64,000 bases of DNA from Isoetes taiwanensis (GCA_021234155.1 JAJEKV010000001.1:25037189-25101188); one strand, 5' to 3'. Positions 36,040-46,800 are shown, counted from the stretch's first letter. A program made the numbers and translations. Notes: generated by a model from the letters alone, not told the origin.

Positions 36040-36561
36040 CTTTGAAGATGTGCACAAAGTGTTCAACCAAATGCAGGAAAGGAATATTATATCATGTTCA
36101 ACCATGATTGCAGCACATATAGAGCATGGTTATGGAAAAGAGGCATTTGGCATTTATCAACAAATGCAGTTAGCAAAGGAGAGTCCAAACACCATTATCT
36201 ACATAGTTCTTCTCAACGGTTGTGCCGACTTTAGTTTTTTAACGAAGGCAAATTAATTCATGCACATGCTATATAGTATGGGTTTGAATCAGCAACTATC
36301 GTTGGGAATGCCCTCATCAATATGCATGGGAAGACTGATAATCTGAATGATGCATCTGAGATTTTCAACCGGATGGATGAGAAAGATGTCATATCTTGGA
36401 ATACAATTGTTGCAACGTATTCCCATTATGGTTTTTTCAAAGAGGCCCACTATCTTTTTCAACAGACGCAGTTGCATGGCTTCAAACCAGATGAGGCCAT
36501 GTTCATCAGCATTCTAAATGCATGCACTACCAGAGCTTCAATGAAAGCTGCAAGAGTTTAA
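36040..36561 (+). pseudogene. PPR gene fragment (PLS type)
   Basis: Reads VHKVFNQMQERNIISCSTMI then AAHIEHGYGKEAFGIYQQMQ. After a frame change at about 36,250 it continues FESATIVGNALINMHGK, FNRMDEKDVISWNTIVATYS and FKPDEAMFISILNACTT. These are about four PPR motifs of the organelle-RNA-binding PLS subfamily. The repeat lengths and motif order match the intact gene at 47,019, but the sequence is clearly a different paralogue. It ends abruptly at 36,561 and joins receptor-kinase sequence within a few bases. Confidence 0.85.
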
Positions 36562-37130
36562 GTTATGCATCTTTCACTGGTCTGTGTAGTACTGTTGTTG
36601 GATTGGGTTGCTGTAGGCCTATTCTTTTGGTGGATTCAAAAGTAATTTTGGGAATTGTTGTTGGAAGTATAGTTGCCATCTTTTGTCTCATATTTGTGGT
36701 GATCAGATTTAGGATGGTCTTGAAGCAAGAGAGCATGTCTCTTTTGGCAGAACAAAAGGCCAACCTAAATGCCCTGCCTGATTCTAGCCTCTCCATCAAC
36801 AACACTGACAAATTCAAGGAACCCTTGAGCATCAACATTGCTACCTTTGAAATCCCTTTCTCTAGGCTCACATTTGCAGATATTCTTTTGGCCAATTTCT
36901 GTAAAACCAACATCATTGGAGATGGAGGATTTGAAACTGTTTATAAAGCAATTCCTCCTGATTCGTGCACAGTTGTTGTGAAGAAGCTTAGCTAGGCTAA
37001 AAATCAAGGTAACATGGAGTTCCTTGCAGAGATGCAAACTCTTGGTAAAGTTAAGCACATAAACGTTCTCTCCCTTTTTGGGTATTACTCCCTGGCAGAT
37101 GAAAAGTTTCTATTTTATGAATGGCAGAGG
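36562..37130 (+). pseudogene. LRR receptor kinase fragment (EMS1-like)
   Basis: A transmembrane segment (VILGIVVGSIVAIFCLIFVV) is followed by a juxtamembrane EPLSINIATFEIPFSRLTFA and kinase subdomain I-III sequence. FCKTNIIGDGGFETVYKA has Glu where the glycine-rich loop normally has its third Gly, and VVVKKLS carries the ATP-binding Lys. After an in-frame TAG come FLAEMQTLGKVKHINVLSLF and GYYSLADEKFLFYEW. This resembles EMS1/EXS-type leucine-rich-repeat kinases of the plant plasma membrane. Extracellular repeats and the rest of the kinase are absent. Confidence 0.85.
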
Positions 37131-37139
37131 AAGTGGATA

Positions 37140-38150
37140 AGAAGGTAATCTATAAATATCTTAATTCCATGTTGTACTAGGAAATTCTAGTCGTGCTGTT
37201 ATCAATAAGTCCATTCATCTCCATTTATACTTTCTTAAGACGCTTCTGCCAACAAATTCGTTTTGCAGCAAAACCTACTTTTTAGCAACTCAAAGATTAT
37301 CAGGCCCTTTGATTTTATTGGTGTTTTGTTCCGCGGTTGACATCAATACATCTGGTAAATGGACATCTTTGCGGTGATCTAGGGAAATATGTCTCAGCAT
37401 TGCTTCTGTCTCTATCGTTGGTGCTGCATTTTGTACCATATATGAATGTTCCATCCAAAATTGACCTGGTTAAAGCTATGGAAAACTAGGTGATTTTTAT
37501 GTTCTACATCTTTAAACTAATGATATATCCTTGCTCTATGGTGTTGTTAGACTACGTGTTTGGACAATGTCCTTATTGCTTTATGATTTTTTGTTTATTA
37601 AAATACATTTTTTTTGTAGAAGGCTAGCATAAGAGTAATCTCGATAATTATAGGATATAGAGCTAGGTGCAATTTGATAGGTTCGAGATTTTACTTTAAT
37701 TGCGTAAATGGTATCTAACCTTAAATGGACAATGAAAGCAGTTGTAATGTCGTACAAATTCTAGCTCCTATTTCTATGTGGTTGTATTTGCAGCATACAA
37801 CTTGGAGTTCTACATGGACATACAATGACTTACATTCTAGAAAATACAACTTGGAGTTCTACAAGGACATACACTGACTTACACTCTAGAAAATACAGGC
37901 CAGTGTATGAAGTTGCGAGTTAATATTTTTCCTTATCCAGGCTTACATTTAATATTATTGGCTTCATAGAACTTACAAAGAGTTATGCGGTTATTGAAGA
38001 CTATTCATTATTCTACTTTAACATGCTTACAAATTTAATTCGCAAGGGTATTGCATCATTCCCTCTAACTATAAGCTAGAGATTGTGCAAGTGATTACAT
38101 CTTAAACTTAAGCTACTGGAATCCAACAACACATCTAGGCTATAAGTTAT
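37140..38150. repeat. Spacer with a 53-bp tandem duplication
   Basis: At about 37,797-37,898 the unit ACAACTTGGAGTTCTACA..., through TCTAGAAAATAC, occurs twice with a few changes. The rest is AT-rich without a gene. Confidence 0.6.
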
Positions 38151-38151
38151 G

Positions 38152-38640
38152 ACAACCAACACATAACTAGCATTAACATTAATTAACACAAACTATTGGG
38201 TCCAACACATTTAAATTAAAATCCCCCTTAAACCCCCTTTGGTTTGGGTGCATATTCACACGGGGGGTGACTCCGGGCAACGAGAGCTGTTGGATAGGCA
38301 TATTCACCCCTTATTCCTTAATCTACACCGTATACAAAGTTCCTCGTTTGTGGGGTATGGATGTATAGAATTTGTTATACTGTATAACAAGATTTGCAAA
38401 ATACTATAAGATTTCAGGCAATATACTATATGGTGTTGATTTTGTACGTGCAAAACATAATTATAGGGGCTCTCGCTGCCCTACGTCACCCCCGTGTGAA
38501 TATGCACCCAAACCAAAGGGGGTTTAAGGGGGATTTTAATTTAAATGTGTTGGACCCAATAGTTTGTGTTAATTAATGTTAATGCTAGTTATGTGTTGGT
38601 TGTTATACTAAAAAATTTTGGGCCTTCGGCCCTAACAAAA
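38152..38640. mobile_element. MITE-like foldback element, copy 2
   Basis: The core at 38,221-38,534 is nearly identical to 4,437-4,751. Its outer arms (38,152-38,220 and 38,535-38,603; ACAACCAACACATAACTAGC and its inverse) share no evident sequence with the arms of copy 1. On the right a tail, AAAATTTTGGGCCTTCGGCC then CTAA, resembles the tail of copy 1. It lies inside the 19-kb TIR element. Confidence 0.78.
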
Positions 38641-38649
38641 AAGCAAACA

Positions 38650-40080
38650 TAGGTAAACTTTAAGGATCTATATATTAATTACTAAGAAGCTTGGATATTT
38701 TAGTTGAACACATGTATAAGAGGGCATGGTTCATGCTAGAACATGGATTAGTTTCAAGACGAACATGCAATTTGTGCGATATATAAAGATAGCAAGAATA
38801 TATTTAAGTTTGAGCCGAAAGTGTATGACAAAATATTGGTTAACATATCTTTTGAAAAGCCTCCAAATGTTCTCTATAGTCACACCTAGATCCGCAAATA
38901 CGTAACCTTCACTTTCTAATGTCCATGCATATGCATATGTTACCATCAAGGTCGGGGTAAAAAATGATGGACAAACCTCCCAACATGTGAATTATGACAT
39001 GGCATAACCGGATAGCAAGATTAAACTTTCATGGATAATCTCGAAAAGGAGAAAAAATAAAAAGGATCTACATGGCAAATGAAACCATTTGTGCGGATCC
39101 TATCCTCATCAAGCCCTCGGTCCGTTGGGAATCTTCAATAGTCTTTTGAGGATTCATCCACTAGGCGTAGCCCTGCTTATTGTAAAAATTATAGCATTTG
39201 GTTTAACACCATCATGTTGCATATCTAGAAGGGATCTGCATTGTAGGTCCAGGCTTCAACAAAATTTGAGCATATTCTCAGAACTATTGTCCCCAAGACA
39301 CTATACTTCTATTGGGCATTTTATCAAAGACATTCCAACAAAAATTGTATGCCTTTCTTAATCCCGCTCAGTCCGAGGCCTAATAGTGAAGCCGCATATC
39401 CATATAACTGAACTATCATAAAGAACTCCAAAAACACCCAGATATTCCAACACTTATTTCAAATGCGGTGATAACTAATTGTTGCGCTTTTGCTCTGGAT
39501 TCCGCTATTGTGAAAATGAGAAACAAAATTGTGTCCCTTCTTTAATCCTCTGTCTTGGGTCCGATGCCTCAAGTTCTTGCAATAGTTAACTTTTGCATAT
39601 CAATAATATATGTCAAAAAGAACTCCAAAGATATAGATTTGAACAAAGTTAAGGGCAATCTACCTCCATGCGAGTATCCTGGTTGAAATAACAAGACCTG
39701 CTCCCATCGAACACCTAAGAGACGAAGCAAAGTTGCTAATGTCAAAAGGCTTCCCGCCTTCTCTCTGTTAAACCAACAAGATTCCCTGACGGCCGATGAA
39801 TGTGTGACCATGGATATCATGATCACAAAGGAATTGAAATGGTAAATCAAAAGATAAAGTCTACAAAAGCAGTGATTGCAAGATCTCTCCCCAGAGCATC
39901 TCTTCCAATACCAATAGTATCCTGTTGTTCAGACTCTGCAATCTGGCGACTTCATCAGATTTTATAAAAATTTCAAAGTCCACCATTAAAACCGAGCTAC
40001 AGATGAAATTTGCAAAAGATCATGTGATTGGAATGCTAGAACATACTTCCACAAACTACGAAACATTCAAAGCATAAAGG
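38650..40080. other. Region with possible decayed exons, minus strand
   Basis: A minus-strand open stretch at 39,850-39,569 (GSLLTLATLLRLLGVRWEQV) and one at about 39,960-39,860 (ESEQQDTIGIGRDALGRDLA) look coding. They lie downstream of the methyltransferase-like exon at 40,090-40,421. They may be later exons of the same gene, but no methyltransferase motif confirms this. Confidence 0.3.
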
Positions 40081-40089
40081 GCATAAGCA

Positions 40090-40421
40090 TGATCTCACCA
40101 AAATTTGCTGCAAGTCTACAAACGGAACCAACATTGCCAGCATGTTGAGGACCAACCAGAACTATTCTAACACGGTCCAGAGCACCCGGCTCCAATTCAA
40201 GGCGTCATGTATTTTTTGTTCCATCATAGCCGGGGAAGGTTCTGCATAACTGTTTCCTTCGTTTCAGGCCTGCGGAGCCTCCGGATGGGCGGAAGTAGGC
40301 AAACCCATTTAGGGCGCAATGCAGGGCCATGCCCCCGACAAGAAAAGTGGGAAGTAAGGGAAGGCTCATGCAAACAGGAAGGTATGGCGCCATTATCGAT
40401 TCCACAAAAAAGGGCTTTCAT
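40090..40421 (-). pseudogene. SpoU/TrmJ-like RNA methyltransferase, first exon
   Basis: The minus strand reads a basic, Ser/Leu/Pro-rich leader (FRPSGGSAGLKRRKQLCR), then one TGA where Arg would fit. LELEPGALDRVRIVLVGPQH follows, then AGNVGSVCRLAANFG before a donor-like GTGAGA. The VLV.P.H.GNVG...R...NFG pattern is the first motif of SpoU-type 2'-O-methyltransferases, TrmJ branch. The leader could be an organelle transit peptide. Only this exon is clear. The in-frame TGA suggests a pseudogene. Confidence 0.65.
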
Positions 40422-40535
40422 TATAAGCCCTTCGATCTTTTTGGATTAAAAGAGGGCTTTTTTTTAAGCCCTCTGATCTTAACCATTGAGAGCATGAAAC
40501 AAAAATTGCACAAATTGCATGCAAAAACTTGGTGC

Positions 40536-40655
40536 ACTCTAGATATACTGATTAGTATGCCTCGTGCAATACGCCCATGAAATCATATGAAAACCATGCC
40601 AAAAAGCGTATAAAATCACAAAAAAAATCCCCTGTTATAATGCTACATATTTGAT
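40536..40655. repeat. Dispersed repeat D, copy 2
   Basis: Second copy of the 7,083-7,205 repeat, same orientation. Just upstream, 40,405-40,485 carries two short inverted pairs of the AAGGGCTTT...AAGCCCTT kind. Confidence 0.6.
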
Positions 40656-40659
40656 ACCA

Positions 40660-41391
40660 TTCTTACACCATATCAATGAAATTTCAAATTAGCACTGTTG
40701 GTCTTGGTCATCCACTGGTCCAAACTTAAAACATAGAAATTGCACTGCACCGCACCCCTGCATCAATGCTCATATATGGCTACGATCTCTAAAAAAAGAA
40801 TAATAAAAATCTCATGTCAGGAATCTCAAGTCATTAGCACCATGCTAGAAATAGGCTTGGTCCATGCACAATTCATAAACAAAGGAAAATAAAACAACAC
40901 AAAACAAAACCCTCCTTTCAAACCATTAATAATCCCAAACACATCAAATGACCCAACAAGAACCATGAAACAAAACGACAGCAAGAAACATGAAAACACA
41001 CTCTCGGGCCACTGAAGGGCAACCCTCCGTGCGCAGCACCTTGTTTATTTTTGTGCCTTGCCCATGCGCGCATAGCATGTGTGATGCTGCTTGAGCAATA
41101 AAAAATGCATACGGCTCCATTTTAATGTTTTTGTCTTTAAAATTTGTCAAGAATTTGCTGGTTGTTTCATTTTGCCACTTTTTAAACGTGTCCCGAAAGC
41201 AATTAAATTAGATTATTATTTTTCTGCCTAAAATGGGGATGTCAAATTAACAAGACGCCAACTTTTTGGTACTTTTGACTCCTAAAATAGCTACCAAATT
41301 CGTAAATTTAGGGTCATTTTTTTAATTGACCCCCTAAAAGTGGCTGAATTTAAGGGTATTTTAGGGAATCTTTGAAAGATGCTTTTTATTA
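40660..41391. other. Right subterminal region of the 19-kb element
   Basis: Non-coding. One palindromic site (CCATGCGCGCATAG, 41,062-41,075) lies about 360 bp from the right terminus. Near 41,240-41,360 the sequence is rich in AAAATGG and TTTAGGG-like words without regular repetition. Confidence 0.5.
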
Positions 41392-41434
41392 GTGCAAACG
41401 CAAGTCATTAGTGCGTTTGCACCGTCACCTTGTT
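41392..41434 (-). repeat. Right terminal inverted repeat with hairpin
   Basis: The last 34 bp are the inverse of the left terminus with one mismatch. In addition GTGCAAACGC (41,392-41,401) and GCGTTTGCAC (41,413-41,422) form a perfect 10-bp stem with an 11-base loop. The left end has only one of these arms. Confidence 0.85.
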
Positions 41435-41438
41435 CTAG

Positions 41439-43050
41439 ATCCAACGTTGTGTCTGTGGTGCGACATGGAAAGAATGTGCCCTTTTTGATAACTTATCTAC
41501 CACAACCATCAAGGCATTAAATCTCCTTGTTGTTCTTGAAAGGCCTGCTATGAAATACATGCTGATAATTTTCCACTTGGCGTTTGGCACCACCCAAGGT
41601 TCCCAAAACTCCTAGGATTCGAAGTTGTTTAGCCTTTGTCTGCTGACACAACTGTCGTTCTTGGATATACCTGACTATCTGCTTCTTCATGCCCGGCCAG
41701 AAGTAGCTACTTTTAATATTGAAGTAGGCCTTTATAAATCTTGCATGGCTGGTAATAGGGCTATTATGCGTGTCATAGAAGATTAACTTTCTTACTACTG
41801 ATACTTCAAGTACGCATAGTTGTTCTTGTGATATAAAAGATTGCCTTCCTTTTTAAAATGTCTGAAGGTTTCTCTTTCCTTGTCCTTCCTTGTGCTCTTC
41901 CAAAGACTAGTCCATATGTGCTTGAACTCCATGCTAGAGGAGATGGCTTCTTCTATCTTCTTGCCGAATTCGCTTGCCTAAGTGGAGATGGCATTGCAAA
42001 ATGATGCTTCAAAAGCTTGCCAATAAGTGGCGACGTCTTAGCATCTCCAAGGCTTTCCTCAAATGGACTACATGCTCCTCTATTGATTTGTTGTAGACCA
42101 CGATGTCATCGAAGAAAAAAAAATTAATGATGAACTCATCTAAGAAATCTTTGAAGATGACATTCCTCGAGCGTCTAAAGTCGCTGGAGCATTTGATACA
42201 CTCAAGGGTATTACTGTGAACTCATAGTGCCCATATCATGTTCTAAAGCGGTCTTATAATTATCTTCCCCCTTCATGCTTCATTGCCAGACCTTAAGTCA
42301 ATTTTGGAGAAGATTTTGCTCCTTGGAGCTGATCTATTACGTCACCTGCTTGTTGAGCTGCCAATGGTTGATATGCATCTTTCAACTTCCCTCTAGGCTA
42401 AAAGCATCCTCAAGTCGAGCAACTCGTACAACTGCATCTTGAGCTCTGCTAGCTCGGAAGTGCTCATTCTATAAAGAGCTTTGCTGGTTGGATCTGCATC
42501 TGGAGCAAGAGTGATTTCACACTCTACGTCTCTATAAAGCAAAAGCTCCTAAATTTTATCCAGAGATATATTGTGGGACTTTTTGATTAGCTTAGCAATT
42601 GGCCGAGGCAACTGTTTCGAAGGAGCATCTTCCTTCTTACTCTTCTTGTCAGGGTCGACGACTTGTAGCTTAGGTATGTACGACCTCATTCCTCGTGATG
42701 CACTTAAGTAGTTGCTTCGCTGAGATGCATTGCATGGCTGAAATTACTTCCTTAACTTTTATTATAAGGTGATTGCACTTTGGTGCTAGGATAAACATAT
42801 ATTGCTTATGATAGTCAATTATTGCCTTAGTCGTCTTCAATATTCCATGCCTATTATGAGTTCATACTTGCCAATGTACATAAGTTGGCGTTGACGCTCT
42901 ACTTTTCTCCGCTTAAGGTTGATGTCGAACTTGACTCTTGTTCCTTTGGTACTGCTAGTTGCTCAGCCTTGCCATACTTACTGGCCTAGATTTAGACTTA
43001 AGAGTCTTGCTCTTAAAGATGTCCGTCATCTAGGAGGTGCAAGGTTACAG
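41439..43050 (-). pseudogene. Gypsy pol, RT to integrase N-terminal half
   Basis: In minus-strand order: remains of the protease-RT junction near 43,000-42,400, then IDQLQGAK near 42,330. YGHYEFTV and VSNAPATF lead to DFLDEFIINFFFFDDIVVYN near 42,110, where FFDD replaces the usual FLDD/YLDD RT catalytic motif. Further on come EEHVVHLRKALEML, then SSYFWPGMKKQIVRYIQ with a degraded zinc site, then MVVVDKLSKRAHSF of the integrase core. The reading stops at 41,439 and resumes at 22,404. Many stops and frameshifts. Confidence 0.88.
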
Positions 43051-43600
43051 GTTAAAGAATTATTTACATAAATCCTATGGTCGCAATGTTTGGTCGACAT
43101 GACATTTTCTTTGGACATAAAACTATGCAATTAAATAATTATTCTTGTTTTAGATCTAATCTATACTCTAGGATCTCCTTTTTCTTGATTATTACCCATC
43201 TAAGAAGTTGGCCGGACTTGTTAGATTGCTTCCCTTCATTTGGTCGGATTATTCCTTATGTTGTGGAGGTACTCGTCGTATACATGGTCGACGGTCCCAT
43301 TACTTAGCGAGGTGATCAAGCGAGGTGATCAAGCTCACGAAGAGGTTCGAACGAAGAGGTTCGAATATGTTGGATGTCTGTCAGCAATGTATATAGTTTT
43401 AATACTTCATACGTTTTTCTTCCCAATCCTTGAAGCTTTGCTCAATTGTTAGATCCATCATTTCTAAAAGAAATTACAAAAATCTACTCGAAACTTCGTC
43501 CCAATCCCATCATAGATGTTATCATCCATAATTCTAAGATACTCAACTATCTGATAGGTCCTCTAGCTTGCTCAAAGCTGGTGTAGTCATTAGTCATTGG
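43051..43600. other. Unassigned
   Basis: No supported gene. A short direct duplication is present at 43,308-43,370 (GAGGTGATCAAGC and GAAGAGGTTCGAA, each twice). Confidence 0.4.
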
Positions 43601-43689
43601 AGTAGCAAGATGGTGTTCCACGAATTTGTTGGAATATTTGATTTCTTTGGAGTCGTTGCAAAATGATTCATGTGCCCTGCTCTTTTTGT

Positions 43690-44110
43690 CGAATATATTC
43701 CGACTCTGCTCGTCGAGGAAGCTACTAGAAGATTGCAGGAGGGCGTTTCTAGAACTAGAAGTTAATCGAAACGCCTGGAGGCTTCTCGAATGATCTGAGA
43801 AGGCTTTGTGTTGATATAAAAGGGAGGAGCAGCCGGTCGGTTTAAGGCATAGCGGCCATAGGTTTAGGAGACGGAGTGTCTAGAGAGAGACGACAGAAGG
43901 TGACTCCGATGGCGTAGAACTGAGTTGATGCTGGCGATATCCAAGCATGCCTGTTCTGTTTTCCTGTTTGTGCCCTTTTTTTTGTTTGAGTTTGTTTGCT
44001 GTTGAGAGTTGAAGGTTCCCGCCTCCGGCATTAGGGGTAGCATTGAATGTGTGTAACAATATTGATTGAAGCAAGTACCTGGCTGTTCCGACATAAGCAG
44101 TTATGGGGTA
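43690..44110 (+). promoter_or_regulatory. LTR-like or promoter-like region with TATA box
   Basis: GATATAAAAGGGAGGAGC at about 43,813 is a strong plant TATA box. It is followed by a GC-richer transcribed-looking leader with GA-rich stretches. No downstream coding frame is convincing. A decayed LTR of the neighbouring Gypsy element is the likeliest source, but neither TG/CA borders nor a second copy were found. Confidence 0.4.
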
Positions 44111-44507
44111 GCCATAGCCTGTGATTTCTCTGCACTACAATGTCAGCGTTGTGGACAGTGCTGTTAGAGAAGAGTCTGCCTTTTGTTGGACCCACTACCG
44201 GACCTAGATCGCTGCGACTAGAACTAGGGCTCCATGTTGCATTCTGTTCAAACTGGAGGTACAGGATTTGAAGAAACATGGGTAAATACCAAATTTTAAC
44301 AAACAGGGGCATGAGGGCTGCAGTGAAGATGGAGCTGGGAAGCTATGGGGGCTTTTGTTTGTGGCAGGTTTTTGTTTACTGTACATGTTAAACAATGACT
44401 ATTTACATTCTTTGCAAATTTGGGAACTAACATTTATGTTGAGCATCTTCATTTCAATGACAACCGACTGGACCTGATGTTGCAGCATTGTTTGAATAAA
44501 AATAGGT

Positions 44508-44975
44508 GATCCAGAATCTGCATGTCGAAACGGCTGATTTAGTTAATGGCATGCTTGCAATTTGGGCAATTAGCTTGACGTAGTAACGTGCCTCCAAGTT
44601 TTGAATGTTCTTTCTGTATTCATCTTCTAAGCTTTCTATTGTGATTAGTAGATGGAGAAGCATATCATAATGGCATTTTAAATTCAATCACAGCTTTGAG
44701 TTGTAAGTATTTATATCCTTTATGTTTAAATGGAAATATGCGATCCAAAATTTGCATGTCCAGAAGGTTGATTTAGTTAATGGCATACTTGCAGTTTGGG
44801 CAATTAGCATGATGCAGCAATGGGTTTCAGGTTTTGAATGTTCTTTCTGTATTCATCTTCTAAGCTTTCTATTGTGATTAGTAGATGGAGAAGCATATCA
44901 TAATGTCATTTTAAATTCATTCACAGCTTCGAGCAGTAATTATTTCTATCCTTTATTTTTATGACAATGATGCTC
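44508..44975. repeat. Tandem duplication, 234-bp unit
   Basis: Two adjacent units start GATCCAGAATCTGCATGTC (44,508) and GATCCAAAATTTGCATGTC (44,742). They share long identical blocks such as TTCTTTCTGTATTCATCTTC. Minor substitutions only, so the duplication is fairly recent. Confidence 0.88.
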
Positions 44976-46320
44976 CTTGCCATTCAAACAGAAGCTTCAA
45001 CATAGAAAGTGTGGAGTTAGACATAAAATATTATTTTATTTCCCAACATATATTATTCACTCACAACAAGTGACATGGAAGAAGCATATGCCAAGAGAAG
45101 TTATCTTTATTGTTTCAGGCTAAATATAAATGCAAAATACAGCAAAATGCAAGAATGTCTTTGCAAATCTATGCAGAGAGGAATCATTGTAGACGGAGCC
45201 AAACAAAAGCCACAATTTAGGAATTATAAGTGCAACGACTCTTTTATGTGATATATGATACGGATTTCCAATTCCTGCGTTTTCTGTGCATACTGCATGT
45301 ATTGGATGATTGCCGGTAATGTGGCTAGTTTTGGAATTGGGAGTGATGGCACAGAGTCAAAGCGTAAGCTTACATCTGTCATATTTGGGTATATTATTTG
45401 GATTGGAATTTGTACTTTGTTTAGGTGCTTCAATGAACATTGTTTGTTTTTGTAGATTTTCCAATGATGTTTCAAATTAGATTATACCCAGTACGTCTAT
45501 AGGAGAAGATATGCACCTAACAAAAGATTGCAAACACATTTTTGCTTTAGAAGAACACACAAAAGCAGAGCAAGACATGTAAAACATGTTCTTAGGATTT
45601 GGTGATGGCTCTCTTTGTTGTACAAGGAAAAGAAAGAGATTATTTGCAGATACTACAGAGAGAAGTGCAAGCATTGCAAATGCAAAGTAACCACCTTCTA
45701 CAGAAATGCATACTTGGCTAAAAAAAAAACTGAACATTTTGCTGACTTGATTTCAACCCACATCATCTTTCCTATTTTGCAATATAGGCTACTTTTGTAG
45801 CTGCTGAACAAGCATTGATCAAGAAATATGACAAAGCCTGCAAATCAGAACCATAAAAAGAAAATCATCAGCTAGACCCCCTCAACAAGAGTAAAGTGCT
45901 TTTGGCAATTTCCATAAAGATGAATCAGATGAAAAAACCTTGCACAGATAATCATAGAAAGTTTCTCACCTGATCACGCACAAATATAACCCATGCTAAT
46001 GGCCTAGAGCCAACATTCTTGCTATGCCATGGGTTTTGGAAATTTCTCTTGCAGGTTTTTGAAATGCAGGGTTTTGGGAACGCAAGTCCTTTGCTATGGT
46101 AAGCTTGTGTAAGTGTAGACTGAGTTATAATGGGCTACGTGCTTTAGAAAAGTGAAGCGCATGTCCATGTTAGAATAGCAAGCCAATGTTCAATACATTG
46201 CATAAAGATCAAATCTTTGTTTACCATACTTTGTATAAAGATTTTATGAGATCTTTATGGCAACATAACATAGGCAAGGGTGCTCATCCCCCTAATGTCA
46301 GAGTGGACTTGGTCTCAAAG
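44976..46320. other. AT-rich spacer without recognised gene
   Basis: Only short open stretches without domains. Confidence 0.45.
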
Positions 46321-46800
46321 CAGATGCTTTAGACCCTACCTATATGAGCGATTTTAGATCAAGCCCTGCTCATTACACACAATCTCACTTTTGTTGTTAA
46401 AGCAGATGCTTTAGACCTTATATATATGAGCTATTTTAGATCAAGCCCTGCTCATTACACAAAATCTTGCTTTTGTTGTTACGCGCCCTTGAATAAAATC
46501 AAAATTGCAGGCCCCACCTACATCTTATGTGACACATAGGGTCAAATCTATACATGCCAGGGCTCTAAATATCGTACTCCCACACATCGCCAAGCATATG
46601 TATATTAGGGGCGGCTGCTTCTTTTTTCTTGCCTCTCACGACAATAATGTTACTTTTTCAAAAATTAACGTGAAATATGAACAAATGTAGACAGAGTTAA
46701 ACATCTATAATCCATTTCCAAAAGAGATGAAGGAATCTTTATCATGAGTTAAGCATTTATAGTCCACTTTCGGGAGAGATGAAGGAATCCTTAACACTAA
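46321..46800. repeat. Two short tandem duplications upstream of PPR gene
   Basis: An 82-bp unit repeats at 46,321 and 46,403 (CAGATGCTTTAGACC through TTTGTTGTTA). A 54-bp unit repeats at about 46,690 and 46,744 (GAGTTAA-CAT through GATGAAGGAATC). Confidence 0.8.

Larger units (their letters stand above)
22409..41434. mobile_element. Giant TIR transposon with captured gene pieces
   Basis: The interval begins AACAAGGTGACGGTGCAAAC and ends with its inverse; the inverted match covers 34 bp with one mismatch. CTAG flanks both ends (22,405-22,408 and 41,435-41,438). Removing the interval plus one CTAG rejoins a Gypsy integrase frame with exactly the expected spacing (27 residues between the ..AHSF block and HGMP). 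The interior holds decayed host gene fragments, a MITE, a LINE 3' piece and palindromic motifs, but no recognisable transposase. The palindromic CTAG makes the duplication ambiguous: 4-bp CTAG, or 2-bp TA with termini starting GAACAAGG. I cannot assign a superfamily. Confidence 0.8.

Noticed and set aside
22430-41414. CACTA...TAGTG at the inner part of the inverted termini, suggesting a CACTA transposon
   Set aside because: The bases outside CACTA continue as inverted repeat (GCAAACG and CGTTTGC), so they are not a 3-bp direct target duplication. The true ends lie further out.
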